Source: Dasypus novemcinctus (lineage: Eukaryota; Chordata; Mammalia; Cingulata; Dasypodidae). From it: 64,000 bases of DNA. How positions within the stretch are numbered: position 1 is the stretch's first letter; every line of letters starts with the position of its first letter. Below the pieces are notes generated by a model. The model ran no database searches and had not been told where the DNA came from. It was given only the letters and a program-made list of their open reading frames with translations. Made by a program: the position numbers and the translations under genes. Below are positions 12,122 through 25,976 of the stretch, one piece after another. The DNA lies in contig NC_080689.1 of NCBI RefSeq assembly GCF_030445035.2, positions 24,023,278 to 24,087,277 of the forward strand, given 5' to 3'.

Positions 12122-12588
12122 ATCCACCCTTTTAAGAAAGTGAACGCTTCTCCCCCCCCCCCCCCCAATTAGCTAGTAGGTCCCAGTGGCCACGCCTGAG
12201 TGATGCGGCTACCCCGAGTTGCAAAGGAAACTGGATGAGCAGGGAACAGGATTATGCTGATTGAGTTACAACTGCTGTGATCCAAGTCCCGAGACCAACC
12301 CAAAGAAAATGAGGGTTTTATTAAGATAAGCAAGAAGCACAGGAAGGGATGTTGTGTAAGCAACTAACAGAATCTTGGATGGGTCTTTTTGGTCTTTGTT
12401 GTTGTGGTTTTAAATTCAAGAGCCTGCTCAAATCTATCTCCCTGTTTTATTACTGAAGTCCTTTTTTTTAAGAAGGCACCGCTATGATCAGGTGTGTTTT
12501 TTAATTAAACAGAGTGAAACTCACTATGTTGCTCAGTTGGTGGCCTACAGCATCTTTTCCCTGTTAACCTGTATGTTCATTTTTCCAG

Positions 12589-12810
12589 ATGAACCCCTTC
12601 AGCCTTCCTCATCCCATAACGAGAGCGTGCCTAGTTACTGCAAAAATGATGAAGGGGATATATTCCTGGCAGCTGAGTCCTGGAAGCCTGATGTCTGTAC
12701 CAGCTGCGTATGCATGGATAGCATAATTAGCTGTTACTCTGAATCTTGCCCTTCAGTCTCCTGTGAAAGACCTGTTTTGAGAAAAGGCCAGTGTTGTCCC
12801 TACTGCATAG
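12589..12810 (+). CDS. CRIM1: CRIM1 exon: fifth VWC domain
   Basis: A 222-bp exon, acceptor tttccAG (12587-12588) and donor GTAAGA (12811). It encodes (D)EPLQPSSSHNESVPSYCKN, then DEGDIFLAAESWKPDVCTSC, and ends RKGQCCPYCI. The ten VWC cysteines are in SYC, DVCTSCVC, ISC, ESC, VSC and QCCPYC. An N-linked glycosylation sequon, N-E-S, lies in the linker before the first cysteine. The linker seems to differ from the human sequence as I remember it (more serines), while the domain itself is close. Both borders are phase 1, so this is another symmetric exon. Confidence 0.96.
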
Positions 12811-15800
12811 GTAAGACCAAGAAAAAATTCCTTCATCTCTCCCAGTGGCCACTAAATCTACATCAATAGCCATTTGCCTAGACCAACTACTGTTTCCGAG
12901 ATTGGTTTTCCTGGTTGACATGCCACACAGACCCAAAGTAATGCCATCAAGCAGAGGAAAGAGGTGGAAGCTGTGTCTCAAGATGAAACATACTGAGAAG
13001 TAAAGAAATGCTCTCACAGAATGCCTCATGTCATAAAGCTGTCATGTTCTATTGCCATTTCACAATTTTCTATATCAGAATTCTCTGTCTCCATCCTGTA
13101 ATTACAGTGGTCTTTTTTCCCATGTTCCATATTAGAGTACACTTGTGTACACAAATTGCCACTACCTTGAGATCAACTAAATACGAAGTACTGTTTTAAC
13201 CTCTCAGTGTTTCCTCTGTCTGCGGACACTTAATTGATTCCATTTAAGCTACATGGTTATCCGTGTAGAAGGTCTAGGGGGACAGAGTAAGACCTGAGTA
13301 AGTGGCAGCGCCCTCTCCATGTGACCCATTGGGATACAGCTCATGAGCAGAGGACATGTGTATATTAGCCCCTGATGTCCAACAGTAACTGCTCCTGTGG
13401 ACATAAGCCAGATGTTGTTCTGCGGTCCAGAAGGCAACGCTCAAAACAGCTGGCAGCTCTAATAAAGACACAGTCCCTGCTCTCAAGGCTCTCACTGTCT
13501 TTTATTGCTTTTGTATCCAGCAAAGTCCATAAAGTCAAGTGAAAGACAATGACATATCTCAATCCACTAGATTGAACCTGTAATCAGAGGACCAAATGAA
13601 AAATTAGGCAAGCTATATTAATTGCAGGAATTGTACACTTATTATTGGGAGACTTTTGCATGCTTTCTACATGTAAATCATTGTGATACCTTGAGTAAAG
13701 GTGAGCTCTTCTGGTCACAGAGCTTTGGGATGTTTCCAATCAGGGAGTTGATACCTTGGCCAGAACTCAAGCTCATCAGGGCAGTTCCTCCTCCTCGTCT
13801 TGTAACCACCGGCTGCTGGCCTGGGCCACTTCCTCTGAGTTTTATTTCCATGTTCATAAATAAGATATGGAAGGATATTTTAAAATCACACATTTCTGCT
13901 CTCAGGAATTACACAGAGCTGGATTTTCTCAATCTCAGGGAGTATTTAAAGTTATGTTTTGAAAGCTGAATTCTTTTCTTTTAATAAGATGACGATAAGT
14001 ATAATTTATTACTCAAACTGTGATGTTCATGAGAATAAGATGGGAGCTATAAATAATTATTATGGAACAACAGCCCTAGATCAGGAATATCCAAGAAAAC
14101 CAGGACATATGGTCACCCTACCTTTTAGCACTGGAACATTGGGCTCTACTCTAATACCCCTAAGCTTTGTCGCTCCTAAGTGGAGCCAAAACGTATCAAG
14201 GCACACACCCTGTTTGGTCCTATTTACCATTCAAAGAGCTGACCAAAATTCATACCAAAAATAGCACTACCCTGAATGAGTTCTAAATGAGGGGTACCCT
14301 ATCCAGACTATTTCAAGGCAAAAAAAAAAAAAAAAAAAGTATAGCTAATACCATTGTATTTTAATATCAGACTTCAGTAATAAAAGAAATAGTTCATGAA
14401 TCAACCAAGGGTGCTTCAGTAACCCTGGCTGATCCTTGGAAAACAAGGGCCCTGGAGGCCTAAGAATTGCCTTTAGAAGAAAAATCCAGCAATATATCTC
14501 CCATTTGTTGTAATTGTTTTGCCTAGATAAAATTTCCTATTTTGTTCTCCTACATAATGATATTAGTAAATTTGTTTCCATGTGATAATACTGAAATCAG
14601 TCTTCTTTTTCACTCAACCAATTTAACAAATTCAAAAATACGGAAAGATAACTGTAAATCATAGTGTTATGTGTCCTTCCCTTTTTTTTTTTTTTTTTTT
14701 TTTTTGCCTTCAGATTTCCTATTCCAATTCCTGCATCCTCTAAACTACACATTTTTCTTAGTGTGGAGGAAAATAACAGTATAGTCCAAATTTAAGTTAT
14801 ATAGCAAGTGCTTTCTTTGAATTGTGGTTTGTATAAGCAGATATTGTCATAACGGGAATTTTGTTCCTGTTACACTGCCCTTTATAACTTCCTCCCCTAC
14901 CCCCACCTTCATGAACCAATTGTGTAATATAAATCTATGGTTTACCTTCAGGGGAGCATGTTGGGGACACTTAACATTTGATGAGCAATGACCATGTTGT
15001 TATTCAGTCATGCATCTTAAGGCTTTATATGTGTTGTACATTACTGAAATCACCATAAAGCCCCTTCTAACTGCATCATACTTATTTTGCAAGTAGCCTT
15101 GTTCGACTGACCTTCATAACCTTTCTCAGCTAACCTCCCTTATGTCCAGGTACATAAAGTCAAGTTCAGTTCATGACTATGATACAGACATTTCCTGCCT
15201 GACTCCTCTGTCCACTCCCTTGGCCTCTTTAGGCTTGTTCTTTTATCACCCAAGAGAGCCTGACTTCCTGCCAGTCTGGCTTCTCTGTCAGGGAGCCGCC
15301 CCTGGGCAGCACTCACACCACAGGCAGTGCCATGCTGCAGCCCAGTGGCCAAGCATTTATCACCATCCAGAGGTCAACTTAGCCAAGGACAACCCTGGCA
15401 ACATGCCATTATTTCATCTGTCTTAAAGCACCTCATTGTTTTCTCAGTGAGGACCAGTTCTTGCATTGTTTCCTCTTTCAGGCTTTCTCACTTTGAACCT
15501 ACCTCTTCTGTAACCCAGATTCTCTATTCCCAGGACCTGTGTGCTAATAACTGTTAGGATGCCGGCATTGCCTCACCCCAGCCTGCAAGTGCTGCCCTCA
15601 CTGTGGCTGCAGATCTCCTCCCTGGATGAATATTTTCCTTAATTAGTCAGATACAGATATCTAAAGTCCTCTAAAGCTACCTTTAATCTCATCTCTTTTT
15701 TTAGTGACAAAACCCCTAAACAAAATTGCTTGCTTTCACCTTGTGGGGAAAAAAAGTATCCTTTTTTCTTACCACAAGAGAAATGAAAAGTGACTATCCT

Positions 15801-17664
15801 ACCAAAAATCTTCTTCTAATTAAAAATTTCTGTGTTCCTTTCAGCCAAATTATCAAGTCACTAATGTGCAATGATAATGCTTCTCTTTTGATGTGTGAAG
15901 GCCTCATATTATGTGTGCTAATTTAACAGAATGTATAATACAGACATAATTAATAGGATCGATGATTAATTCTGAAAAGTGAACCGCTTTGTCTAATTAC
16001 TTATAATACCCATCATTAGGGAATTCTTCTTTGTGCTAGAGAGAAACCAAGTAATAATTACCCAATCATTTTAATGGAACATCTCCTGATTCCCTAATTT
16101 TCTGTATTCTGGTTTCTTACACAAAAACACATAAACTTAGATTTTTTCATAGACCTTTTGACTGCAGCTGTGGTTTATAGAAGGAGGAGCAAGAATCAAA
16201 AGATGATGAGTCTAAATCAGAAGGAGACCAGAGGTCTGGGGGGAATCCTTAAGGTGTGATAGCAGAGTCAGTGCAAGATTCCTCGCAAGGAGCAGCTACC
16301 TCGGCTATGACACCTTCGCCATACAAGCATCCCGTCCCCTTATCACTGACTACGTGCATTTCTAGAACCTTTCCAGGGCAAAAATTATTCCAGTGCTTCA
16401 GTGAGATTTTTATTCCATGACTCCCAGGAGATGGCAAAGTAGTAAGCAAAAACCCAGACACCACGTGCAGTACCTACACCCTGAGCACATCACACTTGTC
16501 CTGCTGTTTGTGGGCAGCACGCCTTCTGACGAGACTAGGGCCAGACTGTAGAAGCTTCTGGAAGGCGCCATCAGCATTGCAGTTGAACCACACCATGTCC
16601 AAGTGTTCAGTAGTTCCTGGTCAAAGTATAATCAAGAAAGAGCACTTCTCTGATCATAGAGTGCTTTCTTAGTTTCATTTATGCAAACTTCAAGTCCATA
16701 CTGCACCTGCATTGGGCTTATTGACTTTGGGCCAGGTGCTCAGGTGTGTCCCCTGATGAAGCCAGTCTAATGAGCAGAACTGATTTTAAGCAAGCACATC
16801 CTGTGTTGGCTATGAAGTAAGTGTTACTCAGTAGTTAAAATGTTGTGAAAATTGAGATTTGGCAAGTACTTCTTTATTTATTCATTTGTAACCATGTATT
16901 ATTTTAGAAGATATTTGAAGTCAGATATTTAGTCATGTTTGTTGGCTGATCCCTGAGTCAGTGCATCTCTCTTATAAAGTTTTTGTCAAGAGTTAGTTAT
17001 TTGGGGACGACAGTTGTTTGTGGGTGTGTTTTTTATTATAGAGTTGATAACTTGCATATGAACAAAGTTAAGAGATTCTAATTGTATATCTCTAAGCCAT
17101 CTAGTATGTTTTACATGTCTTTAAGTATATTATATTTTTAAGGATCTGTGTAAATGAAAAGCTTTTTTTGCATTCGAACATCTGTCTGATTAATATTTGA
17201 AGGTAGCTACTTGGAGCTTTCATGCAGAGTCAAGCTGGCATGACACTCAGTTGACTGGAATGTTGCAATATTTCTTCTCCATAGTGATCTTCAACTAGCA
17301 TATGATTAATACTATTTTCTTTAACAGGGGAGATGTCTATTCTTTATACTAAGTTAGTCTCTTGTTATACAGCATTACTTCTTGATTAGAGTTCTGTTTG
17401 TTTAGAGTTATGTCTATCAAAATAGCGTCTTCTTTTGGAGATACATGTAAATAGCATCTCTTTGGAACATCTGTTGATCATTGTGTATTTAACTCAGCCC
17501 AGGAATCAAGCATAGTAAATATTCAGTTCAGCATCCTAAAGATATACAACTCATGGAATTTAATGTTTTTCATTTTTAAACCATAATGTTATGATACTGG
17601 CATCTTCATTGGAACATTTTTCACAGCTGCTTCTCCAAACTATTTTCCTAAAATTAAAAACTTC

Positions 17665-17890
17665 TGCACATTGGAAAGAGAACTTACCTTGGAGCCAAAC
17701 AGTTATGATCCCAGCCCTGTCCCATTCTAGCTGTGTGTCTTGGTGATATGATTTAACCTTAGTTCAGTTCCTCATTTCTAAGATGGGAATAATAATATTG
17801 TCCTGCGCATCACAAAAGTGCTATGAAAATTAAGCAACATGATGTCCATATGTGAAAGTACTTTATAAATGGCAAAACACAGTGCTAATA
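17665..17890 (+). repeat. MIR SINE relic
   Basis: It reads in MIR sense order: 'cattggaaagagaacttacc', 'ctagctgtgtgtcttggtga', 'cctcatttctaagatgggaa', then 'aaagtactttataaatggc'. These are the standard MIR core and tail phrases with modest divergence. Confidence 0.8.
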
Positions 17891-20269
17891 CATGCTAACT
17901 CCGTCGAGTTTCAGCTCTTCTGACACAGATTACAGCTGTTGTGAGTAGCATGTATCAAATGGACTCCAGAATCTCATTTTTAAATGTAATACCTGCCTTC
18001 CCTTGAAAAAAAGGTCTGGAAGTAGCATCTCAATGATGCGCTTTTGAAGGACAAAATGTTTTAGGTGATGCTTAGACGGTGTGCCGCAGCCTGCCTGCTC
18101 TCACGCTAAGCAGTCTGTGGCTGCTTTTATGGCTTTTTTGTGATAGAGGCGGGAAGGGCACACTCCCTCAGGGCTTGCAGTGCAGCTGTGTCGTGACAGT
18201 GCCTGACCCACAAACCTCACAGCTTCACTGCCCTTTCGCTAGACCCTTTCACAAGTCAGAAATGGGGCTCTTCTATTTTTTTATTTACTTTTAGGGGCTA
18301 ATCCCATTGGAGAAGCCTACGAAGTTAACATGCGTGATCTGCTCTGTTTCCTGGAAGCAGAGTACGTGGCCTCTGGAATCAGGGCATACTGCGGTAGTGG
18401 AGAGACTTGGTGTGCCCCCTGCACATCCTTCAGAGCTGTCGGTTCCAGTGGCCATGCCTGGAAACCTGGGCTGTCACATTTAGTGTCAAAATGATTTAAA
18501 CGAAAGGAAAGAGAAGTGGGTTGCTCTTCTGTTGATTGTGTAGAGGGTCCAAAAAATAAAAACATTCTGGTTGTTATGCACTGTACTAATTTTAGAACTC
18601 ATCTAAAGTTATCACAACAAAAATAACCAGTGTTTGATTTCATTTTGTTTAGGTCTTAGTCTTACCCTTCACCCGGGGAAGCATCTCATCTTGCTCCTCC
18701 CATGAAACAGCTTCCTTTTCTCATTTCAGTATCCTTTGCAGGCTCCCTGCTGTATAAACAGAAAGTCAAGTTGCACTAGTTAACTTTGGGAAAGTCTCTG
18801 AGTGGTATCACCTTTTCCTGGGCTCCAGCCCCACATTCTAATTTTAAAGAGGCTGGCAGTGGGGTTCCAGAGAGATCCACCAGCATGTGCCTTTTGCCTC
18901 TTGCTTCTGTCCAGGAGGCCAGCCCTGCTTTGGTGTCATCTAATGGTCAGGGAAGAGATCCCCTCTACAAGAGGGCCACCTGCTGAGGAGAGGCACAATC
19001 TGACATGAAGGCAGAACACAGACCCTCTGTAGGCCACTGGCAAGTCCCAACAGCACCTAGGCTGTGCCAGGAGGAAACAGCTCCTGTAAACGCAGAAACT
19101 GCCCAGTCTGGGAAGTCTAGTGACTTCCACCTCAAGACTTTCTTAAGATGATGTTTTTGTATATAACTGCCTTTCAGTGCTAAAGGGGAATATACTTTTC
19201 CTTCTTATTCGGCTGCTTTGATCTTTTTTTGTTCCTGCCTGGCTTTTAGACTACATTTATATATTTTCAGTATGATTGCTATGTCTGGTCTCCATGTACC
19301 TGTACACATACCTTGGCTTGTGGACCTAAATATGAAATGCAGCCTCATTTGAAGTTGGAAATGGAATGTTTCCTTAAACTTCTATCCATGAAGTGATTAA
19401 TCGAGCTATAACAGGTGCTTAATACAAGTATTAAGCTATATTGCTGACAAATAGTGTCCTGTTTGCGTGCAGTAAGAATCTGCCAAAGGTACTGTGCTTA
19501 CCAGTTTGATGAGACTTCTCTTTATGGAACTCAGGAGAATTTGTAACTCCTCTTATTAACTGAGGACTTTGTGCAATCACCTCTTTCTTCCCAGTGTGTT
19601 GAAGAAACCTGAAAGGCTCTTTTTAGCCTTTATAAATAGACATAGGCTTTGCAAAAAATACATGGAAGAGGATAAAGCAAAAACGGACATCCAAGAAAAG
19701 TCTTAAAACTGTGATCAAATCTCTTTTAACAGCAGTAAAGATAAAACATTATTATAACGGTAGGAGTCAGCCTACATGGCAACATTTGTCTCCATTTTTC
19801 TTTCATTCTTTTCTCCCTCTTTTTATAAGGATGGATTAAGAACAGATGTTTTATTTATTAGGGGCTAAAAGTTATAAGGTAGCATACTCAAGTTTTGAAT
19901 CATATCAATAAATACTTTTTGCATTTTTAGCTAAGAACCCTTAATCATTTGCTGACAGAATTACTACATATTAGATCTTTGCTTCATTGAAATTATCTAG
20001 GCCACTGGCATCAGTTTTTAGCAAGACTTCAGTCGAGTTCAGCTTTTCTGATCTAGTCTATGGAGGCACAGTGCACCAAGGTCTTTAAAATCCGTTGTCA
20101 TTTTCTGTGCCCATTAGTTGCCATAAGGCTCTAGGTAAACTGTAGATTGTTCACACAGATTTCTTTGTTTGCAATTTCAGTTTCACTCTTTTCTTCACGT
20201 TAAAAAAAAAAAAAAGTGCAAAGCTGGTTCCTAAAACAGGAGGTGCTCACATTCCATTTATCCTCCAAG

Positions 20270-20400
20270 TGCAGAGTCGGTGCCCAGCTTGGGTCCAACT
20301 CTGGATACAGAAGTGGTGACGACATTCTCCCTACCCTAAGGGAGCTCAGTCCAGGGGTTTAGGTGTCTTGTCAGTAAGTGAAAGTAAAATGTATGGTAAT
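20270..20400 (-). repeat. Possible L2 relic
   Basis: 'ctctggatacagaagtggtg' and 'cattctccctaccctaaggg' followed by 'agctcagtccagggg' resemble the antisense L2 3' end. The similarity is weak. Confidence 0.35.
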
Positions 20401-22589
20401 GGTGGTGTTTATTCCTTTGTGGTAGGTAAAGAGTACTGTAATACCTTATTAACATTTGTAAAGTAAAATTTTAAAGATCACTTCCGCTCTGCTGAGCCAA
20501 GTCCGCTGTGTCACTGGTAATCCTTGGCGGCCTTTTCCACTCTCTTTCTAGGTCTTCTGTTACCTGTAGTGCGTGTGGTAGCTTTTTACACCTACCCAAA
20601 TGACTTCACCAACGTTTTCTCTAAACCCCTTGGACCTCACACGTAGGAAACCAAACTAAAGTATAATATGTGCATCTTCTTAGAACACGTGGCATATCCC
20701 TTTGGACTTGGGATCTCACAAAGCAGCGTTGTCCCCAGGGCAGGGACCTCGTCGGCCTCGCACACTGTCACACTGCTCTGCAGACGCTCCGTAGCTGCGC
20801 CGGGAGGAACAAGCCCAGCGCTACGGTCTGCCTTGGATTATTTGCAGTGGGACTCGCTGAGAGTACTGGCTGCATTTTATTCCTTGGCCTCCAGGATCCC
20901 AGAGTAAATTACTTTTTATTATTTAGCTTTCTACTTTGAAATAATTTCAAATTTCCAGGATAGTTGAAAAAAATAAGATGAATCCCACACAGAAGAGCTG
21001 AGAAACACAGCCCGGCCTGCACGCCTCGCAGACCGTGGCTTGGGTCCCTGACTGCACGCGGCAGGGGCATGCTGGGTGGCGTGTGGCACGGGAGGAGCCC
21101 TGTGTGGGGTCGACTGTGTTGAACAAAGGCGCTTCTGCCTCCTGCCGTGGGACCCTGATGCACATTGCTGCCCCTCCTTGAGCCACAGTCGCTTTACCTG
21201 TGATGATGGTGATCATTGCCAAAAATATATATATCTAACCATGACACAGGTTAGAGTGGATTTGCGTTTTTATATCCTTCTACAAAAGAAGACCCTGTAT
21301 TTTCAGGGACTAATTTATACACAGCGTTATGGTCGGACTTAGAGTAAGGGCTCTGCCACCACTTCAATGACCCCTGAAGTACTAAATTGGATCTTAATAG
21401 AGGAAGAAAACAGCACATTTCTCAATTCCAGATTTTCCCCAGCAGTTAATTAGCTTTATAGTGTGATCAGTAGAATACTTAAAGAGTAAAAACAAAGTCC
21501 AACCTTAACAGCCTGTTAAGACTTCTTCTCTTATCTTGAAAAGGAGCAAGATAATGAAGTGTAAACAGTTGGAGAGGTCAGCTCCAAAGGAGTTAGCATT
21601 TCAAGCCCTGGCCACTTCTTCTTCCCCTTTCATATCAGCCAGCACTGAGGAAAAGTGGAAAAATGCCATGCTGAATTCTCCAAACCCTAAGACTGAAAGC
21701 ACAAAATTTTATCACAGTCATCTGTGATGCAGAATGATGTTGCTTATGTTTGAATCCAAAAAAAGATAAGGCATATGCCTGAGCATTCCATGAATTAAGA
21801 GCCCAGGGAAGGAGCCGCCGCCACAGCTCAAGTGCTCCAAGCTCAGGACACACAATGGTGATTATTATTGCAGAAGCAAGTCTTCACCCTTTAGCAGTAG
21901 GTTTGTCCCTGAAAGAGGCCAAAAGTCATTTCAAGCCGAATCTGATGGATAAGATAGAGGCCAGAGCTGAGGAAATCAAATACCACAGCTGAGCTAAACC
22001 AAGGTGTGGCCATGAAATATAACTGTCTTCCTTGCATGTTTCAAAATTGGCTCTGGATGCAATTGCAAAAGGAAAATTCCAAAGCTGTATGAAGCAACAG
22101 CAGCATGGTTGGAATAACTTTATAGCCTTCTACAATGACTGCTTAGAAAGGGATAACATTTGTTGAGATATATAACTCCTGATGTGTTTGTTTTAAAAAT
22201 AAGCCTTATTATATTAGCGTCATACCTCATGTTTTCCTTGGAACATTCTCCTCTAATCCTCGTCATCTGAGAGGGGGCGGGAGGAGAGAGAGAGAAGGTG
22301 TAAAAGGAAGAGAGAAGTGTTAAGAGATTTTCCTAAGGAGGCCAGTGAGTCGTCAACAACTACTTGGTTATCTCAGTTCCTTCCTCAGACTGTGCCAGGA
22401 CATATGAGTCAGTGAGGCTAAGGGTCATCTGCCTTTGAAGGCAAAGACCTTGATCAACAAGTCTAAAAGGTAGGAAAACTGAGTGCCCATTGCCCCAGTG
22501 AGCTGCACCCTCTCTTTGTTTGCACAGCCCTGATTCCTGCCCAAGAAAGTGGGCCTCCTGAGGTTAACCATTGGCAGTCAGAGGGTGTG

Positions 22590-22830
22590 GGGAGCTGGGG
22601 TGCAAGCCCACTCTGGTTCCCATCCCAGTCCTGCCATTTCCCAGCTGTGCATCTTGGGCAAGTGACTTAATCTCCCTGTGCCTCTGTTTTCTGTAGAATT
22701 GAAATAGTAATACCCTGTCCTCTTGGACTGTGGAGATCAAATGGAATTGATCCATGTAAAATGCTTAGTACATGGCCTGCTACATGGTAGGCATTCAGTA
22801 GGTGGAAGTTATGATTATTAAAAGATACTG
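22590..22830 (+). repeat. MIR SINE relic, nearly full length
   Basis: It contains 'tcctgccatttcccagctgt', 'gggcaagtgacttaatctcc', 'tgtgcctctgttttctgtag', and the tail 'catggtaggcattcagtagg'. This is one of the best preserved MIR copies in the window. Confidence 0.85.
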
Positions 22831-22911
22831 AAAAGCAAATCTAATGTCATTGGCAGCATAAGCAAACCAGTTGGAGTGATAAATATACCCATCAAAATTA
22901 AATGGCACAAA

Positions 22912-22993
22912 GGAGCAGAAGTAGCTCAAGTGGTTGAGCGCCTGCTTCCCGTGTATGAGGTCCTGGGTTCAATCCCCATTAACTCCTTAAAAA

Positions 22994-23024
<31 letters not shown>

Positions 23025-23051
23025 ATATTATATATATATATATATATATAA
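22912..23051 (+). mobile_element. DAS-type SINE head with an expanded TA microsatellite tail
   Basis: 'ggagcagaagtagctcaagt' 'ggttgagcgcctgcttcccg' followed by 'ggtcctgggttcaatcccc' is the tRNA-derived head in almost consensus form. It goes straight into 'aaaaaatatatatata', with TA runs from 22993 to 23051 interrupted by two 'att' units. Only the first unit is present, so this copy is much shorter than the two-headed copies elsewhere in the window. Confidence 0.85.
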
Positions 23052-24129
23052 TGGCATAACCCACTCCATAGCCAAACATAAAGTTTCAATTATTTTTACT
23101 CTGGTGGTCCTCATGTCTGTTTCTATATCCCTCTTCAGCGTGAATGCTCAGTAGGCTTTTATATGTACTTTCTGTTAGACCACACTCTCTCCCCTAAAGA
23201 TTACAGTGACTTTATGACTTAGAACCTCAAATTCCATAAAATACCAGTGTCTCCCATGGGAAAACAAAGCACACTGCACTGTATATTCAGAAGTGATGTC
23301 CACAGGTTCTGGCTTTGACTGGTCTGCCCAATTGTGGCCTGACAAATAAGCCAGTGTTTAAAATATCTCCCTGTAACCAAGTGGTTTCTAAAACTTTCTC
23401 AGATAAATCCAAACATGCCAAGCTATGGAGACAGTATTTTCAGAAAAAGAAAGGGGCAGGCAAGGAATAGGGAACTCCAAGACCCATCAGTCAACCGAAA
23501 CTCACTCTGTACTTTCAGGCCTGTGTTCAGATCATTGCCCTTTCAAGTGAAATTTGGTCAAAAACAAAAATATTTCTATAAAGCCTCATTAACTAAAATC
23601 TCATATGCGCTCATGGCTGGGAGCAGTCACCCTGGAAAAGTTTTTTTGTTTTTCAAAAAAAAGTAAAAGTCCTTCATTTACCTCACATGAAGATTTAATA
23701 AAGGGGTGATCCACCCATGTGTGAGGGTCAAATGTGGCTTCATTTTAAAGCAAAATTGGCCAAACAAAATTTGCCATTGTGAACTATGTTGATACTGTGA
23801 TCCAAGCAGATTCAGTGTGGAGATAAGAAAATCCCCATCCACAAGCAGCAGCAGGAAATGTTTCTCTGGGGCTGTCTCTGAAATGGCTCTTGTCGGTGGG
23901 GACCCCGGTGCCTTCTGCCTCCCTGTGTCAAGCTACCCACCTGATGGGACCCCCTCACTGATAACCGTGGCTTACGGCGGGTCAGGCCAGTGGAACCAGC
24001 TCAGCCTTCACCACGTGCTGGAAGTGTTGGAGAGCCAGTTCTCCAGAGCCCCTCACACAGGTGTGAGGCAACTCGGGGAAGGTTCTTTGTGTTGCTGGCA
24101 TGGAGGAAAGGGGGCTGTTGAGAAGAGCA

Positions 24130-24350
24130 GCAGCGTGGCTCGGGGCGAAGAGCACAACTTTGCAGGCAGACAGCTCGGCCAGGGTTGTGCGCAGTCCCCA
24201 CACCTCCCAGCCTTGAGTCTCAGCAAGTCACTTACCCTTTTGGAACCCATGTTTCCCCAATGGAAAGATGGACACCGCCCCCCACGCCCCAGAGGGCCAT
24301 CATGAGGCTGAACTGAGGTAATCCACCTGGAGCTCCTGAGCATCGTGTCT
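24130..24350 (+). repeat. MIR SINE relic
   Basis: 'gtctcagcaagtcacttacc' then 'catgtttccccaatggaaag' and 'catcatgaggctgaactgag' follow MIR sense order. The sequence around it is unusually GC-rich for the intron. Confidence 0.6.
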
Positions 24351-25574
24351 GGGCTTCGCTGGCGCGCAGCAGAGACTAGTTCCCTTCTCAGGTGCTTGGC
24401 ACTCAGGCCTTTAAAGCCGTCAGATTCCTCTCTCGCCTCCCCTGTCTGCCTCCCCGGCCCCCAGTCACTGAGGAGATGGACTGCGGCTCACGCCTGTCTT
24501 CAGCGCTCCGACGGGGAGCTGAGCTCTGTGCTGGGAGACTAGATACTGTCTTACCTTTGTGTGGACTTTGAGGCCCCTCACTCTTAGCCTAGGACTCCTT
24601 CGCAAGGTCTTTCTGTGGCGCCTTGACCCTTTTTTCACTCTGCTGTCTCCAAAAGGAAGAGCCAGTGATTGATATGTATCTACCCCTATGCTCCCCCCAC
24701 CCCAGTTTTTTTAACCTTAGCAAGATAGTTTCCTGACCTCAAGTCTAAATTAGTTGAAAATAAACTGAAGTCCAAGGAAAGATGTTTCTGAGTTAGTCAG
24801 TGATGAGTAGAGCTTGAATGGAGATAAATTGGTGGCAGTACCTGGATATTGGAATGTGGTCACATCACCCCCCAGAATGAAGGAAAATTGCCTTACTGTG
24901 ACCGCAGAAGCTCCCCGACACTCAGTGGCTGTGCCGCCTCCTCGGAGCAATTGTGCTCAGAGCCTGCTGGAGTTCCTGCCTGCTGCAGCAGGCTCAGTAG
25001 GTTTCACTGTGTTCCTTGTCACCATCTTGATACTTTGGATTTTTAATCCTCATTGAATTTAGCAAAGGATTTATTTTGTAACCAAATAAAATGGGAAACT
25101 CACTTTGCCTGCTATTTAGTCAAAAGCATTTGGTTCAGTTCATTGCCTTTAAGTCATTCAGAGTAGTTGCTCTTTGTCTTACATCATTTTAGAAATATTC
25201 TTTTAGACAATGATCTCATACAAATACTGAATGAATCGTTCCCTAAACGCTTTGTTATTTTGCAGCTCAGGATTAGATCTCTGGCATTTCTCCCATCATT
25301 AAGTTTTCTTGTAGTCATTTGAAATCCTTCTCAGTGGGTCAGCCTCATCCAGAAAACACCACACTGCATGATCAGGTTCTTTAGAACCAGCCTCAGACTA
25401 AGTAAGCTTTTCCTTCAGTACTCCTGTGCACGCGTATGTTTGGGTGAGATTGCCATTTTAAATCTTTTTGCTTCATTATACAGTAGTAACTCATGATCAT
25501 TGGGAAAAAAAGTAACTATAACATAAAGAAGTAGAAAGATTCACCCCTAATCACTGTTAACGTTTCTATTTCTT

Positions 25575-25976
25575 TCCAATTTTTTTTAACTCCCCCCCAC
25601 CCCCACCCCTTGTTGTTTGTGCGCTCTATCTGCTTTCTCTTTCTTTTTGTTGTTTGCTCTCTATGGCTACTTGTCTTCTTTTTAGGAGGCACAGTAAACC
25701 AAACCTGGTACCTCCCATGTGGGAGGGAGGCGCCCAATTGCTTGAGCCATATCTGCCCCCTATTTATTGGGTCTCTCATTATGTTTCCTTGTGGCATCTC
25801 CTCATTGTGTCATCTCATTGCATCATCTTGTTGTATTAGCTCACTGTGCCAGCCTGTCACGTCAGCTTGCTTTCTTGCTCATCTTCTTTAGGAGGCACTG
25901 GGAATGGTACCTAGGACCTCCCATGGGGTAGGCGGGTGTCCAATGCTTGAGCCACATCCGCTTCCCTCTGACCGGT
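25575..25976 (-). mobile_element. DAS-type SINE with two tRNA-like heads, reverse orientation
   Basis: Two reversed heads are visible on +. One is 'ctggtacctcccatgtggga' ending 'cttgagccatatctgcccc' near 25709-25760. The other is 'aggacctcccatggggtagg' ending 'cttgagccacatccgcttcc' 'c' at about 25915-25967. Between them is the body with repeated 'catctcattg/catcttgttg/cagcttgctt' units. A C-rich run at 25591-25608 marks the tail side. Confidence 0.85.

Larger units (their letters stand above)
7321..12588. other. CRIM1 intron, VWC4 to VWC5
   Basis: Intron of 5.3 kb. It holds a DAS-type SINE at 7674-8080 (+), a perfect palindrome at 8439-8461, a possible L2 relic at 9040-9290, a short TG run near 9883, a purine-rich stretch at 10110-10310, and a second DAS-type SINE at 11884-12121 (-) followed by a C run at about 12153-12167. 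The rest is unremarkable. Confidence 0.75.

Noticed and set aside
22912..22985. A possible tRNA gene, because of 'tagctcaagtggttgagcg' and 'gggttcaatcccc'
   Set aside because: The acceptor stem does not close and the same unit occurs in several other places with SINE bodies. It is a tRNA-derived SINE head.
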